Origin: CAIYOL01 sp964494805
Lineage (GTDB): Bacteria > Planctomycetota > Phycisphaerae > Sedimentisphaerales > Anaerobacaceae
Direction of reading: 5' to 3'
DNA length: 64,000 nt
NCBI GenBank assembly: GCA_964494805.1
Contig: CAZBST010000003.1
Coordinates: 1 to 64,000 of the forward strand
This document shows positions 17,724 through 26,314 of the stretch, piece after piece; positions within the stretch are counted from its first letter, which is position 1; each line of letters opens with the position of its first letter. The translations under genes were made by a program, and so were the position numbers. Under the pieces are notes generated by a model. It did no database searches and was not told where the DNA came from. It worked only from the letters and a program-made list of their open reading frames with translations.

Positions 17724-17739
17724 ATAGTAATTATTCTTA
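17724..17739. promoter_or_regulatory. PerR/Fur-like box upstream of the DPSL gene
   Basis: ATAGTAATTATTCTTA occurs here, 33 bases before the DPSL start codon. It is found with a single mismatch (ATAGGAATTATTCTTA) upstream of the fur-like gene at 18250-18265. The minus-strand reading TAAGAATAATTACTA resembles the 7-1-7 PerR/Fur consensus TTAGAATNATTCTAA. Confidence 0.6.
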
Positions 17740-17759
17740 ATAAAATTTTAAAAAAAATA

Positions 17760-18203
17760 TTACGACTTTTTTATACATTTATCGCATATACCCTCCAATA
17801 TTATTTTTACATTAGTAACCTTGAAATTCTTTTGAAACGCTTTGGGAACCCTCAAGTTGTCGTAACTTTCATCGCGAAAGTCCACTATCTTATTACATTT
17901 GCTGCATCTGAAATGGTGGTGTTCATTTATATCAGGGTCATATCTTTTCGCTTCACCGTATCCCTCAACAAGATGAACAAGGCCGATTTCGGCGAATTTA
18001 GAGAGCGTTCTATATACGGTATCAAGGGATATTTCCGGGAAAATGTTCTTAATTCTTTTGAAAATATCCTCTGAGTTGGGATGGTTTTTTGACTTAATCA
18101 ATTCTTGGTATACTGCTATACGCTGCGGCGTTATGTTGAGATTGTGCTGCTTACACCTGTCCTTGAAAAAAGCCATTGAATTTTGTTTATTTTTGTTCAA
18201 CAT
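17760..18203 (-). CDS. Fur-family metalloregulator, PerR-like
   Basis: A 147-residue Fur-superfamily repressor. The winged helix spans NITPQRIAVYQELIKSKNHPNSEDIFKRI to DTVYRTLSKFAEIGLVHLVEGYG. The metal core DPDINEHHHFRCSKC and His in NHPNSED match PerR/Fur regulatory ligands. Two CXXC pairs (CSKC and CDKC) form the structural zinc site typical of PerR. Proximity to a peroxide-consuming DPSL, and a shared box in both promoters, favour a peroxide- or iron-sensing PerR-type role over Zur or Nur. The start ATG (MLNKNKQ) is the first in the frame. The gap to DPSL is 68 bases and holds the second box. Confidence 0.88.
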   Translation of the reverse strand: MLNKNKQNSMAFFKDRCKQHNLNITPQRIAVYQELIKSKNHPNSEDIFKRIKNIFPEISLDTVYRTLSKFAEIGLVHLVEGYGEAKRYDPDINEHHHFRCSKCNKIVDFRDESYDNLRVPKAFQKNFKVTNVKIILEGICDKCIKKS

Positions 18204-18249
18204 TTTGCAACCATCTAAAAAAGGCGACGTTTTTGCCGATAATTACTAT

Positions 18250-18265
18250 ATAGGAATTATTCTTA
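18250..18265. promoter_or_regulatory. PerR/Fur-like box upstream of the fur-like gene
   Basis: ATAGGAATTATTCTTA, 47 bases upstream of the fur-like start codon. It differs at one of 16 positions from the box before the DPSL gene. This implies autoregulation plus control of DPSL by the same protein. It is partly overlapped by a second AT-rich half-match (AATTACTATATAG at 18241-18253). Confidence 0.55.
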
Positions 18266-18432
18266 TTGTTCAAGAAAAATTATGGGAATTTTTCGGTCGG
18301 CTCAAGGGTTTTTGCAATTAATGTCTATAAGTGCTTGTTTGAGAAGGTATTAAGCTGGTTTGGCGACATTGTAAACTTTGCTAAAATTGCAGCGGGCAGG
18401 TCGACAGGTTAAATATTTTTGGGGTCAATTGA

Positions 18433-19458
18433 TTATGCGAAGTTGGAGGCGTCTTCGAGAAGTTTTCTTGTGAAATCGAGGAACTGAGCAGCATAAGCGC
18501 CGTTTGCAATTTTGTGGTCAACCGAAAGCGTCATATTCATAAGTTTGCGAATTATAACGCTTCCGTTGTCCGAGACGCAGGTATCGGTTATTCGGCCGAT
18601 GCCGAGGATGCTGCACTGACCGGGGATGACTATTGGAACGAAGGAGTTTACTCCGAGAGAGCCGAGGTTGCTGACGGTGATGCAGGCGCCTTCGAGGTCG
18701 GTGAGCAGTAGTTTTCTGCTTTGAGCTTTTTCGATAAGGGCTGTTGTATCTGCGGCGATTTGTTTTACGGTCTTTTTGTGGGCGTCTTTTACGACGGGGA
18801 CAATGAGGCCATCAGGGGCTGCGACGGCCAAGCCGATATTAATAGCAGAAGGGAGCTTTATGGCGTTGCCGGCCAATTGACCTGTCATAATTGGGAATTT
18901 CTGCAGGCCCATTGCAATGGCTTTAATAATAAAATCGTTATAGGAGATGGTTTTGTTCAATTTAGTTCGCAATTCGACAAGGGCAGTAACATCGGCCCTC
19001 ACGGTCAGATAAAAGCAGGGGAGCTCTCTTTTCGATTTGAGCATTCTATCGGCGGTTAATTTTTGCTTTTTTGTGAGGGGGATTATTTTTCCGACTTTGA
19101 CTTTTGCCTTAATGTCGATTGTACCAGCAGCTGCAGATGAGGTGCCGAAGGGCTGCTGGGCTGGTTTAACGGCAGCAGCGGTTTTGAGCGAATCAAGAAA
19201 GCGTTGGGGGATATTTTCATCCTTATCGCCGAGGACCAGAAGCGGGGCCTCGACAGGTATGGTCTGGTTGACTTTAACAAGGATATTCTTTACGAAGCCG
19301 TCGGCGGGCGATTCCATTTCGAGGGTTGCCTTGTCGGTCTCGATTTCAAAGATATAATCACCTTTTTTAACCTCATCGCCAAGTTTGACGAGACAGGCGA
19401 CAATTGTTGCTTCTTCCATTGTTTGGCCGAGTCGGGGTAATCTTACTTCTTTTGCCAT
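18433..19458 (-). CDS. Dihydrolipoamide acyltransferase (E2-like) without peripheral subunit-binding domain
   Basis: A 341-residue 2-oxoacid-dehydrogenase E2 homologue. An N-terminal lipoyl domain (residues 1-78) carries ETDKATLE with lipoyl-Lys43. A linker of about 45 residues is rich in Ala/Pro/Gln. The catalytic domain runs from about 122 (KKQKLTADRMLKSKRELPCFYLTVRADVTAL) to the end. The usual peripheral subunit-binding domain for E1/E3 is not visible in the linker. The active-site motif reads DHKIANG rather than DHRxxDG: His kept, Asp replaced by Asn. E1 and E3 genes are absent nearby. It ends an operon behind a dehydrogenase and an aldolase, so its partner and acyl group are unclear. Confidence 0.85.
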   Translation of the reverse strand: MAKEVRLPRLGQTMEEATIVACLVKLGDEVKKGDYIFEIETDKATLEMESPADGFVKNILVKVNQTIPVEAPLLVLGDKDENIPQRFLDSLKTAAAVKPAQQPFGTSSAAAGTIDIKAKVKVGKIIPLTKKQKLTADRMLKSKRELPCFYLTVRADVTALVELRTKLNKTISYNDFIIKAIAMGLQKFPIMTGQLAGNAIKLPSAINIGLAVAAPDGLIVPVVKDAHKKTVKQIAADTTALIEKAQSRKLLLTDLEGACITVSNLGSLGVNSFVPIVIPGQCSILGIGRITDTCVSDNGSVIIRKLMNMTLSVDHKIANGAYAAQFLDFTRKLLEDASNFA

Positions 19459-19480
19459 TAATCAAACCTCATATTGCGTG

Positions 19481-20716
19481 TCAGTTTACAACAGCGGAGG
19501 CACCATTTGCCAGTTTTTTCCGAAAAGCATCGGCCTCCCAGCGGTTAATAAAGTTCTGCTCGGCATAATTTAATGTGAGAATTCCGCCGAGGCGGGACGC
19601 ATTGGTGCGGATAACGAAGGAGTTTTTTACAATGTCCCTGACGGCAAGAGCAATTTTCTCCATACCAACGACAAAAAGTCCTACATCCTTAACTAGAAAT
19701 GCAACAGGAAGGTTTCCACCTTTTTTGATTAGCCGGGTCAATCTGTGGGCGATTTTTTTCGGATTACAATCCTTTAACCACATCGCAGGGCCGTTGGCGT
19801 AAAGCAATTCATCGGGCGTCAGGGCAGGCGGCGTAAGCAGTTTATGTGCATTTTTTTTGCGCCAAAATGCTGCAATTTCATCGTCATAAAAATAGCTGAT
19901 TGCAGGGGAGCGTCCGGTTGTTTCATAAAACGCCCTGTGAATGCAGAGCTTTACATCGGCAATAATTTCCTGATTTGGCAGTTTTGTCTTAGTAGTTTTT
20001 GGCCATTTTAATTTGCTGGTGCAGCGATTTATGACGCTGCGCAGCAGCCGCAAAGCAGCATTGGGGCTGTCAGTGGAAATGAGAAGGCCGTGCTTTTGCA
20101 GGAAAAGGACGGCGGGCTTTGCGCCGAACCGGTTTTGATAATCGGCGTTCAATTTCGTAATTTTCTTTGCGAGCGCAAAGCCGGGGTGTGCATAAGGAAC
20201 CCAAAGAGGAGGCGGGGGAAATCCGAAATTTTTGAAGAGTTTTTCAAGCTCAGCTTGGCCGTTTCTGGCACAGGCAAAAGACAGCACCGCAACAGGATGC
20301 AAATGGATGACGCACTTACCGAGCATAGCGTGCAGGTGTGCTTCAATTGACGGGCGGGAGCCGGCAGAGGCCTTATCAACGCAGGCGAGCTGCAGACGCT
20401 TGATGACTTTAGTTTCTCTTGCCTGGACGCCGAGTTTGGCTATTGATTTATCCTTTATAATGGTAAGGACCGGAGCCAGACGCAGCTTACACCAGCCGGC
20501 GTATTTATCCATATCCTTCAAGTCCGTGCCGCTGGCCTTGATATACATATATTTGCCATCGGGTGTTTTTACAGATGTGTTGCCGCCTCCGCCCTGAATA
20601 AGGGCAGGGTCTTTACCCGTGACATTTGATATCTTTATCAAATCCGCTAATGCTTTATTTATTGGAGTCAAACCGTAAAACTTTCCAGCAGTTTTTCTTC
20701 TGCCTGCTTTGTCCAC
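19481..20716 (-). CDS. Class II aldolase/adducin-family protein, RhaD-like
   Basis: A 411-residue class II aldolase related to the N-terminal part of the RhaD-type bifunctional aldolase/dehydrogenase. Family features: QGGGGNTSVKTPDGKYMYIKASGTDL near the N-terminus, EAHLHAMLGKCVIHLHPVAVL with zinc-binding histidines (about residue 125-140), and PAVLFLQKHGLLISTDSP. The C-terminal short-chain dehydrogenase domain of full RhaD fusions is missing; residues 280-411 show only a short extension. The chosen start is GTG at 20714-20716, overlapping the upstream dehydrogenase by 49 bases. This signals translational coupling. Likely reaction: retro-aldol cleavage of a sugar or sugar phosphate; substrate unknown. 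Confidence 0.82.
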   Translation of the reverse strand: MDKAGRRKTAGKFYGLTPINKALADLIKISNVTGKDPALIQGGGGNTSVKTPDGKYMYIKASGTDLKDMDKYAGWCKLRLAPVLTIIKDKSIAKLGVQARETKVIKRLQLACVDKASAGSRPSIEAHLHAMLGKCVIHLHPVAVLSFACARNGQAELEKLFKNFGFPPPPLWVPYAHPGFALAKKITKLNADYQNRFGAKPAVLFLQKHGLLISTDSPNAALRLLRSVINRCTSKLKWPKTTKTKLPNQEIIADVKLCIHRAFYETTGRSPAISYFYDDEIAAFWRKKNAHKLLTPPALTPDELLYANGPAMWLKDCNPKKIAHRLTRLIKKGGNLPVAFLVKDVGLFVVGMEKIALAVRDIVKNSFVIRTNASRLGGILTLNYAEQNFINRWEADAFRKKLANGASAVVN

Positions 20717-22347
20717 AATCCGTTATTCAGACACTCGGCGACCTGTGGCATTTTTTCCTTCAGCTTTGCCAACGGCATAAGAGCCAAACCTTTGCAGGCT
20801 GGATATACGATAATTTTACCAGCTATCGACCTGTTTTCAACCGCCTTGATTCCGTCAATGGCACCATCGAGTCCGCAAATGGCTCCAACAGAGATATTGG
20901 GGTCGAGTTTGCCGGATTCCGCTTTGGCTAATACTCGCTCCATATCCTCTGGCACAGAACCGCTGGTGCCAATAAAATACAGTTGCTTTTCTATGTAAGC
21001 GTCGAGGTCGAGCTTTGCGGTAACCGTCGCAGGCAGACCTGCGAATATGTTTATAATGCCTCCTTTGGCAGCGTTTTTAACCGAAGCATTTACAAGTTCA
21101 GATACCGGCGCCATCAACACTATATAATTAAATGTTTCTGCTAACTTTTCCTTAGCTGGATTGTAAGGTTTATATCTGATATTGTGCTTCTTAGCGAGAG
21201 GTTCGGTTTTCTCCGACAATGTAGCCAATCTGCCTTCATCCAGGTCGCCGGCAAAAATACTAAGCCCTTCAATTGCCTGACAAACATTCCGTATAACATG
21301 CATGGTTCCCATCGGTCCGGCGGCGCCAATAACATTGAGTGTGTCGCCTGACCGGACCTCACCTGTCTTGGGGATATATTCCATAGACGCGGCAGGGTCC
21401 GAGCCGGTGGTGCCGACTATTCGAATTCCGCCGTAATGAACCCTGCCCACAGCGGCGACAACGTCTCTGCGAAAACTGCCGCCGCAAAGAACTATATTGA
21501 GAAGACCATTCGGAGCAACTTTTGCAAACAAGGCTTCGACTGTTTTCGGCTCAGAGCCGAAATAGACGACATCGTCATAGCCTGCCTCGGTAAGTTCTGA
21601 TATATTGGCACTGCTTTCTGCAACGCTTAGTTCCGCCGGTGCAGGAAACTTTGAGAACCAGGTTATTTGTGCGGGGTTTCCATAGCGGTTGAACAAGTTG
21701 GCAAAAACACCTTCTGTAACATTTACGTCGGCGACAACCAGCATTTGGCCGTCCGGTTTTAATTTTCGCCGTTCCGCAGCAGCGTAGTCATTTTCGACAC
21801 AGGCCCAGGGCTCTATCAAAGCTGCTGCCGAGGCGGAAAGCTTTTCTGAGAGCGGTATTAACATTGAATCGCCCTGCGGTGAAGTGATGACCCTCTCATC
21901 CATCAGCACATACTCCTGAAGGGCCCCTTCTAAGTTATATCCGAAAGCCGCATTAGAGTCGGCTGTGTGCAACCAACGATAATCAGCTTGAATAATAAAC
22001 CGTCCGCCACGCTTAAAATTCTCTACGGCGGAGCCAACTGCCTCGACTCTAACCACAGTTTCGTGTCCCGGCACCGTGGCAGCTTCGCCCGGGACATAGC
22101 TGGGTATCTCCTTAAGCACATCAGCACCAGTGCCGGAGACTATTTCACCCTTACGAACATGCGAGGAAAATTGCTTCAACAATTTAAGGTCGGAAAAGCA
22201 CAGGCCAACCGCCTCAACCCTGCAAAGAATCTGATGCTCACCGGGTGCGAAAACCTCTTTGCATTTATTAAAGACCAGTTTGCCCGCACCAATTAACTGC
22301 ACAGCATGCTGTGTCGGCGGTAAATCGGCTATGTTTCGTGTTTTCAC
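20668..22347 (-). CDS. Long zinc-type (MDR) dehydrogenase
   Basis: A 559-residue medium-chain dehydrogenase/reductase, much longer than the usual 340-400. The N-terminal GroES-like part shows EHQILCRVEAVGLCFSDLKLL and VPGHETVVRVEAVGS. A nucleotide-binding part follows, with VIGAAGPMGTMHVI near residue 340. Segments at residues 60-85 and 200-320 look inserted or duplicated; a first Rossmann-like stretch (GQMLVVADVNVTEGVFANLF) precedes the second. Cys and Glu-His of the catalytic zinc site are retained (LCFSD, GHE). It is the first gene of the aldolase/E2 operon. Sorbitol-6-phosphate- or threonine-dehydrogenase-type activity is possible; substrate not assignable. Confidence 0.8.
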   Translation of the reverse strand: MKTRNIADLPPTQHAVQLIGAGKLVFNKCKEVFAPGEHQILCRVEAVGLCFSDLKLLKQFSSHVRKGEIVSGTGADVLKEIPSYVPGEAATVPGHETVVRVEAVGSAVENFKRGGRFIIQADYRWLHTADSNAAFGYNLEGALQEYVLMDERVITSPQGDSMLIPLSEKLSASAAALIEPWACVENDYAAAERRKLKPDGQMLVVADVNVTEGVFANLFNRYGNPAQITWFSKFPAPAELSVAESSANISELTEAGYDDVVYFGSEPKTVEALFAKVAPNGLLNIVLCGGSFRRDVVAAVGRVHYGGIRIVGTTGSDPAASMEYIPKTGEVRSGDTLNVIGAAGPMGTMHVIRNVCQAIEGLSIFAGDLDEGRLATLSEKTEPLAKKHNIRYKPYNPAKEKLAETFNYIVLMAPVSELVNASVKNAAKGGIINIFAGLPATVTAKLDLDAYIEKQLYFIGTSGSVPEDMERVLAKAESGKLDPNISVGAICGLDGAIDGIKAVENRSIAGKIIVYPACKGLALMPLAKLKEKMPQVAECLNNGLWTKQAEEKLLESFTV

Positions 22348-22502
22348 GATTTAGCTGCTAACTTTATCTAAACCCTCAAGTTCTGCGGCTTTTTCACGGA
22401 AGTGCCGTTGCAAAATACAGTATTTCGGGTATTTTCTTGCTCTTTTTTGCAGAAGATTATAGTCTATCTTTAGTACATAGTAAACGGAATGGTTGAATTG
22501 CT

Positions 22503-23879
22503 ATGCCGTATAATATACGAATAGTAAGCACATATCCGCCGCGAAGGTGCGGAATAGGTACGTTTTCGCGGGATTTGGCCAATGCTTTAGAGCATTTCAC
22601 GGGGGAAGTTGGCTACATAAGGGTTAGTGCAATCGATAATGAGGGCCTGCCTTATGATATTCCTGTGGACCTGATTATTAACCAGAACAATCCTGACTCG
22701 TGGGGCCACGCTATAAAGGACATTTTTGCAAGGGCAGGCGAAAGCACGAATCCTACGGTTGTCATATTACAACACGAGTATGGGCTTGACCCGTCCGCAA
22801 ACGGCAATGCCGGCGAAGGGACTAATTTTGTCGATATGGCCAGGGCGTTTAGCTCCAAAGGAATGACGACGCTGGTGTACCTGCACAGTGTTCTCGATGC
22901 ACCGAACGACCATCAAAAAATGGTTATACAGGAGCTTGCCAAATACAGCGACGGGTTAATCGTTACAACCGAAAGCGCTATCGGGATTCTTGAGTCGCCC
23001 ACATACGGAATCGACCATTCAAAACTCAAGCATATCGACCACGGCATCAGGATGCAGCATCCGTCGCATTACGACCGGCTGGCGATAAAGGAGATGTTCG
23101 GGCTGAAGGACCGCTTTTTAATTACGACATTAGGGCTGTTGTCGCCCGATAAAGGACTGGAATACAGTATTCGGGGCTACGGCAGATTTTTGCGGGAATC
23201 GTGCACGGAGGAGCAGAGGAAGCATATCGTGTATCTAATCGGAGGGGAATACCACCCGGAATTTATAAAAGTAGGGGGCGGGCAGCCATACCGAAGGCAT
23301 CAGGAGGTGATAAACAAGGCGCTGGAGGAATCCAAGCTGAACTGGTGCAAGGTCAAAGAACTCAGGAACATGGACTTCGAGACATACGATGTCGTTTTTT
23401 TTGATACGTTTCTGGATGAGAAGACTTTGCTGCGGTTTTACGGCGCTACAAATGCTATGGTGTTGCCGTATCTGGATATGCAGCAAATATCAAGCGGCGT
23501 GCTGGCCGACACCTTGGGAGCAGGCAGAGTTGCGGTGGCAACGAAATTCAGATATGCATTGGAGCTGATACTTTCAAACAGGAAGTGTCCCAAGGGCCTT
23601 GTCCTGGGACGGCATACGCGAGGTATTTTAGTTGACCCCGGCGAGGCGTCGGTCGAGCAGATAGCCGAAGCTCTTGATTATTTAATCTTCAATAAGGATA
23701 AACGCCTTTTAATGGAAAAGCAAGCTCACCAGAGAGGTTACCAGATGAGGTGGCAAAATACTGGCTGGGCATTGCTTCAGCATATCGAATTTGTCAGAGA
23801 GGACAAAGGGATAATAACCGGCAGAGGGATAACATTCAAAAGGGAAAAGCCATCAATCTTCGAGAAGAAAGAGCATTAG
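22503..23879 (+). CDS. GT4-type glycosyltransferase
   Basis: A 458-residue GT-B glycosyltransferase. The N-terminus IRIVSTYPPRRCGIGTFSRDLANAL is the donor/acceptor loop typical of a GT4 subgroup. The C-terminal half holds ITTLGLLSPDKGLEYSIRGYGRFL and the nucleotide-sugar region LPYLDMQQISSGVLADTLGAGRVAVATKF. It probably transfers a hexose to a glycan or small acceptor. It is divergent from the dehydrogenase operon, 155 bases away. Two downstream genes follow within 20 bases each (radical SAM, GHMP kinase), which suggests co-transcription but no obvious shared pathway. The ATG at 22503 is the first in frame. Confidence 0.85.
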   Translation: MPYNIRIVSTYPPRRCGIGTFSRDLANALEHFTGEVGYIRVSAIDNEGLPYDIPVDLIINQNNPDSWGHAIKDIFARAGESTNPTVVILQHEYGLDPSANGNAGEGTNFVDMARAFSSKGMTTLVYLHSVLDAPNDHQKMVIQELAKYSDGLIVTTESAIGILESPTYGIDHSKLKHIDHGIRMQHPSHYDRLAIKEMFGLKDRFLITTLGLLSPDKGLEYSIRGYGRFLRESCTEEQRKHIVYLIGGEYHPEFIKVGGGQPYRRHQEVINKALEESKLNWCKVKELRNMDFETYDVVFFDTFLDEKTLLRFYGATNAMVLPYLDMQQISSGVLADTLGAGRVAVATKFRYALELILSNRKCPKGLVLGRHTRGILVDPGEASVEQIAEALDYLIFNKDKRLLMEKQAHQRGYQMRWQNTGWALLQHIEFVREDKGIITGRGITFKREKPSIFEKKEH

Positions 23880-23897
23880 CAGCAGGCGGATAGTTTT

Positions 23898-25040
23898 ATG
23901 GTAGGGATAGTCAGCAAGCCTGGAACCCGTGAGAAGCTGGAGATACTCAGCGCCGATGCGCAGTATGATTTGGCGTGCGCCTGCGGCAGCAGTAAAGAAG
24001 AACACAGAAGACGAAGCGGCCAGGGGAAATGGATATACCCGATAACTCTTCCAAACGGGGGAAAAAGCGTGCTGTTTAAAACGTTGATGTCGAACGTCTG
24101 CACGAATGACTGTAAATACTGTCCGCTTAGAGACAATGGGAACGTCCGGCGGTGTAGTCTCGCTGCGGAAGAGACAGCAAAGGTGTTTTTGGATTATTAT
24201 AACAAAAGAGAAGTCTTCGGCCTGTTTTTAAGCTCAGGGGTGTTTGGGTCGGCTGATGCCACGATGGAAAAGCTTAATCTGGTGGCAAGACTGCTGCGGG
24301 AGAAATACAGTTTCCGCGGATATATTCATTTGAAGGTAATACCCGGAGCGAGCGATGCGGCGATTGAGGATGCGCTGTCGCTGGCCAGTGCCGTCTCGCT
24401 GAATATCGAGACGCCGGGCCAGGCGAACTTGGCGAGATTGTCACAGAAGAAAAAATATATCCGGGATATCGTCGAGCCAATAAAGCTGATAAGCAGATTG
24501 ACCCAACGCGGGGCGAAGTATGAAAGGGTCAAGCAGACAACGCAGTTTATCGTTGGTGCGGCAGGGGAGTCGGATGCGGAAATTGTGAAGTATATGTGGG
24601 GATTGTATGACAGATTGAAAATGCAAAGGATATATTTCAGCGCTTATCAAAAAGGACTGGGGGACGAGTCTATACCGGGCGAAAAGGCCAAGCTTGAGAA
24701 GCCGACGGATGTATTTGTGCGGGAGCATCGGCTATACCAGGTGGATTTTCTGATGCGTAAATACGGGTTTAAGGAGTCGGATATCATTCTTAGCGAAGAT
24801 GGCAATCTTTCTTTGGATTGTGACCCTAAGCAGGTGTGGGCACAAAATCATCCTGAGGCATTTCCGGTCAATGTGAATCGGGCATCCAAGTGGCAGCTTT
24901 TGAGAGTGCCGGGACTTGGGCCGGTAACGATAAAGACAATTTTGGAACGGCGAAGAAACTGGCGGATAAATCGTATCGAGGATTTAGGGAAAGTCGGAGT
25001 CAGGTTGAAAAAGGCAAGCAAATATGTTGTTTTTGATTAG
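23898..25040 (+). CDS. Radical SAM protein with C-terminal helix-hairpin-helix (putative DNA modification/repair type)
   Basis: A 380-residue radical SAM enzyme. The cluster motif is CTNDCKYC (about residue 73-80). The preceding KLEILSADAQYDLACACGSS and the C-terminal VNVNRASKWQLLRVPGLGPVTIKTILERR match the family named putative DNA modification/repair radical SAM protein. The tail is a helix-hairpin-helix of the kind that contacts DNA or RNA backbone. Elsewhere this family is paired with a partner protein tied to uracil-DNA glycosylase; no such partner is adjacent here. It sits between a glycosyltransferase and a sugar kinase. Substrate is unknown. Confidence 0.85.
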   Translation: MVGIVSKPGTREKLEILSADAQYDLACACGSSKEEHRRRSGQGKWIYPITLPNGGKSVLFKTLMSNVCTNDCKYCPLRDNGNVRRCSLAAEETAKVFLDYYNKREVFGLFLSSGVFGSADATMEKLNLVARLLREKYSFRGYIHLKVIPGASDAAIEDALSLASAVSLNIETPGQANLARLSQKKKYIRDIVEPIKLISRLTQRGAKYERVKQTTQFIVGAAGESDAEIVKYMWGLYDRLKMQRIYFSAYQKGLGDESIPGEKAKLEKPTDVFVREHRLYQVDFLMRKYGFKESDIILSEDGNLSLDCDPKQVWAQNHPEAFPVNVNRASKWQLLRVPGLGPVTIKTILERRRNWRINRIEDLGKVGVRLKKASKYVVFD

Positions 25041-25057
25041 CAGGGAGATAGCGCGAG

Positions 25058-26296
25058 ATGACTCCGGCAGAAGAGACGGCGTCAGATAAAATTCTGCGAT
25101 TTGCAAGAGACAGCAGCATTGATATTAACGGTGGCAGGATAAGAAGGACATCGTCGCGATTCTGCTTGGGGGTTGAGCACGGCGATTACAACGGGACGGA
25201 ACTTTTCGGTGTGGGAACCGACAGATTCATCTGGCTGGGCTATCGGCCTAACGGCAGCAAACATGTGAAGCTGTTCAGCGGCAATTTCCCAAACGACGGC
25301 GTTGTCGAATTTGAGCTTGGGGATGTCCCAAAACCGAAATCTCCCGAAATAGCAGATACGTGGGCGAGATTTCCTTACGGCGTGGATTTTATATTGCATC
25401 GTGAAGGTTTCAAACTAAAACAGGGCATAAATGCTGTTATCTATGGCAACATTGTCAGAGGCGGAATGAGCCGGTCGGCTTCGCTGACTTTGAATCTAAT
25501 TTTATCACTGCTCGATGCCAATAATGTTGAGGTTGAAGACAAATTTAAAATTGTTGATATGGCACAGGCGGTAGAAAACGATTACATCGGTTCGCCCTGC
25601 GGGCAGTTAGACCAGATTATGATACTGTTCGGACGGGAGGGTATGGGCACTCATTATAATCCGAGGACAAAAAATATAGATTATGTCCCTCTCGGTGCCG
25701 GGGCGACGGATTTTCGCATTGTAGTGCTCGATACGGGGACGGTCCGGTTAGGACTGGAAAAATCGACTTATAAAATTAGAAGAGCCGAGTGTGAAAAACT
25801 GGTTTCGCTATTACAAAAGGCTGGGTATAATGTAAACTGCTTGGCTGATATTAAAGAGCATAAAGTTTATGAGCAGATACTTAGTCGGCTTCAGGGCGAA
25901 TATCCGGATTTGTGTGACCGATTGAAATATATTTTCGGCGCCCAAGAACGATTCTACGAGATGCTTGAGGCCTGGAAGGCTGGCGACATCGAACGCGTCG
26001 GAAGTATATTTCGCGAGGATGGTATCGGCCTTCGAGACGATTATAAAATCTCCGGGCCTGAACTGGAGGCGATGTGCGATGTTGCCCGTGGTGTGCCGGG
26101 CGTTTTAGGAGAAAGGATGTTGGGGGGTGGGGACAAAGGAGCGGCCGGCGCTTTGGTCAGGGTAGACACTGTCGATGCCTTGAAGTCGGCGGTAGATGCC
26201 GTTTATCCGAAAAAGTATCCGGAGTACAAGAATAAATACGCCGTTAGTGTCTGCGAAATTGCGGAAGGAGTCAGGGTTTATGATAATTTGCTTTGA
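25058..26296 (+). CDS. GHMP sugar kinase, galactokinase-like
   Basis: A 412-residue GHMP-superfamily kinase. Motif 1 of galactokinases (GEHTDYN) is present as VEHGDYNG, keeping the sugar-contacting Glu, His, Asp and Tyr but altering Thr and Gly. Motif 2, the ATP-binding loop, is GNIVRGGMSRSASL. Motif 3 is ERMLGGGDKGAAGAL. The length is in the galactokinase range. The changed first motif suggests a relative such as a galacturono-, arabino- or other sugar 1-kinase rather than canonical GalK. The gap to the radical SAM gene is 17 bases; pyrK follows after 18. Confidence 0.8.
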   Translation: MTPAEETASDKILRFARDSSIDINGGRIRRTSSRFCLGVEHGDYNGTELFGVGTDRFIWLGYRPNGSKHVKLFSGNFPNDGVVEFELGDVPKPKSPEIADTWARFPYGVDFILHREGFKLKQGINAVIYGNIVRGGMSRSASLTLNLILSLLDANNVEVEDKFKIVDMAQAVENDYIGSPCGQLDQIMILFGREGMGTHYNPRTKNIDYVPLGAGATDFRIVVLDTGTVRLGLEKSTYKIRRAECEKLVSLLQKAGYNVNCLADIKEHKVYEQILSRLQGEYPDLCDRLKYIFGAQERFYEMLEAWKAGDIERVGSIFREDGIGLRDDYKISGPELEAMCDVARGVPGVLGERMLGGGDKGAAGALVRVDTVDALKSAVDAVYPKKYPEYKNKYAVSVCEIAEGVRVYDNLL

Positions 26297-26314
26297 CCGG
26301 TCTCTTAGACGATT

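Noticed and set aside
22440..22480. Promoter TTGCTC / TATAGT before the glycosyltransferase gene
   Set aside because: Spacing is only 15 bases and the hexamers are weak.
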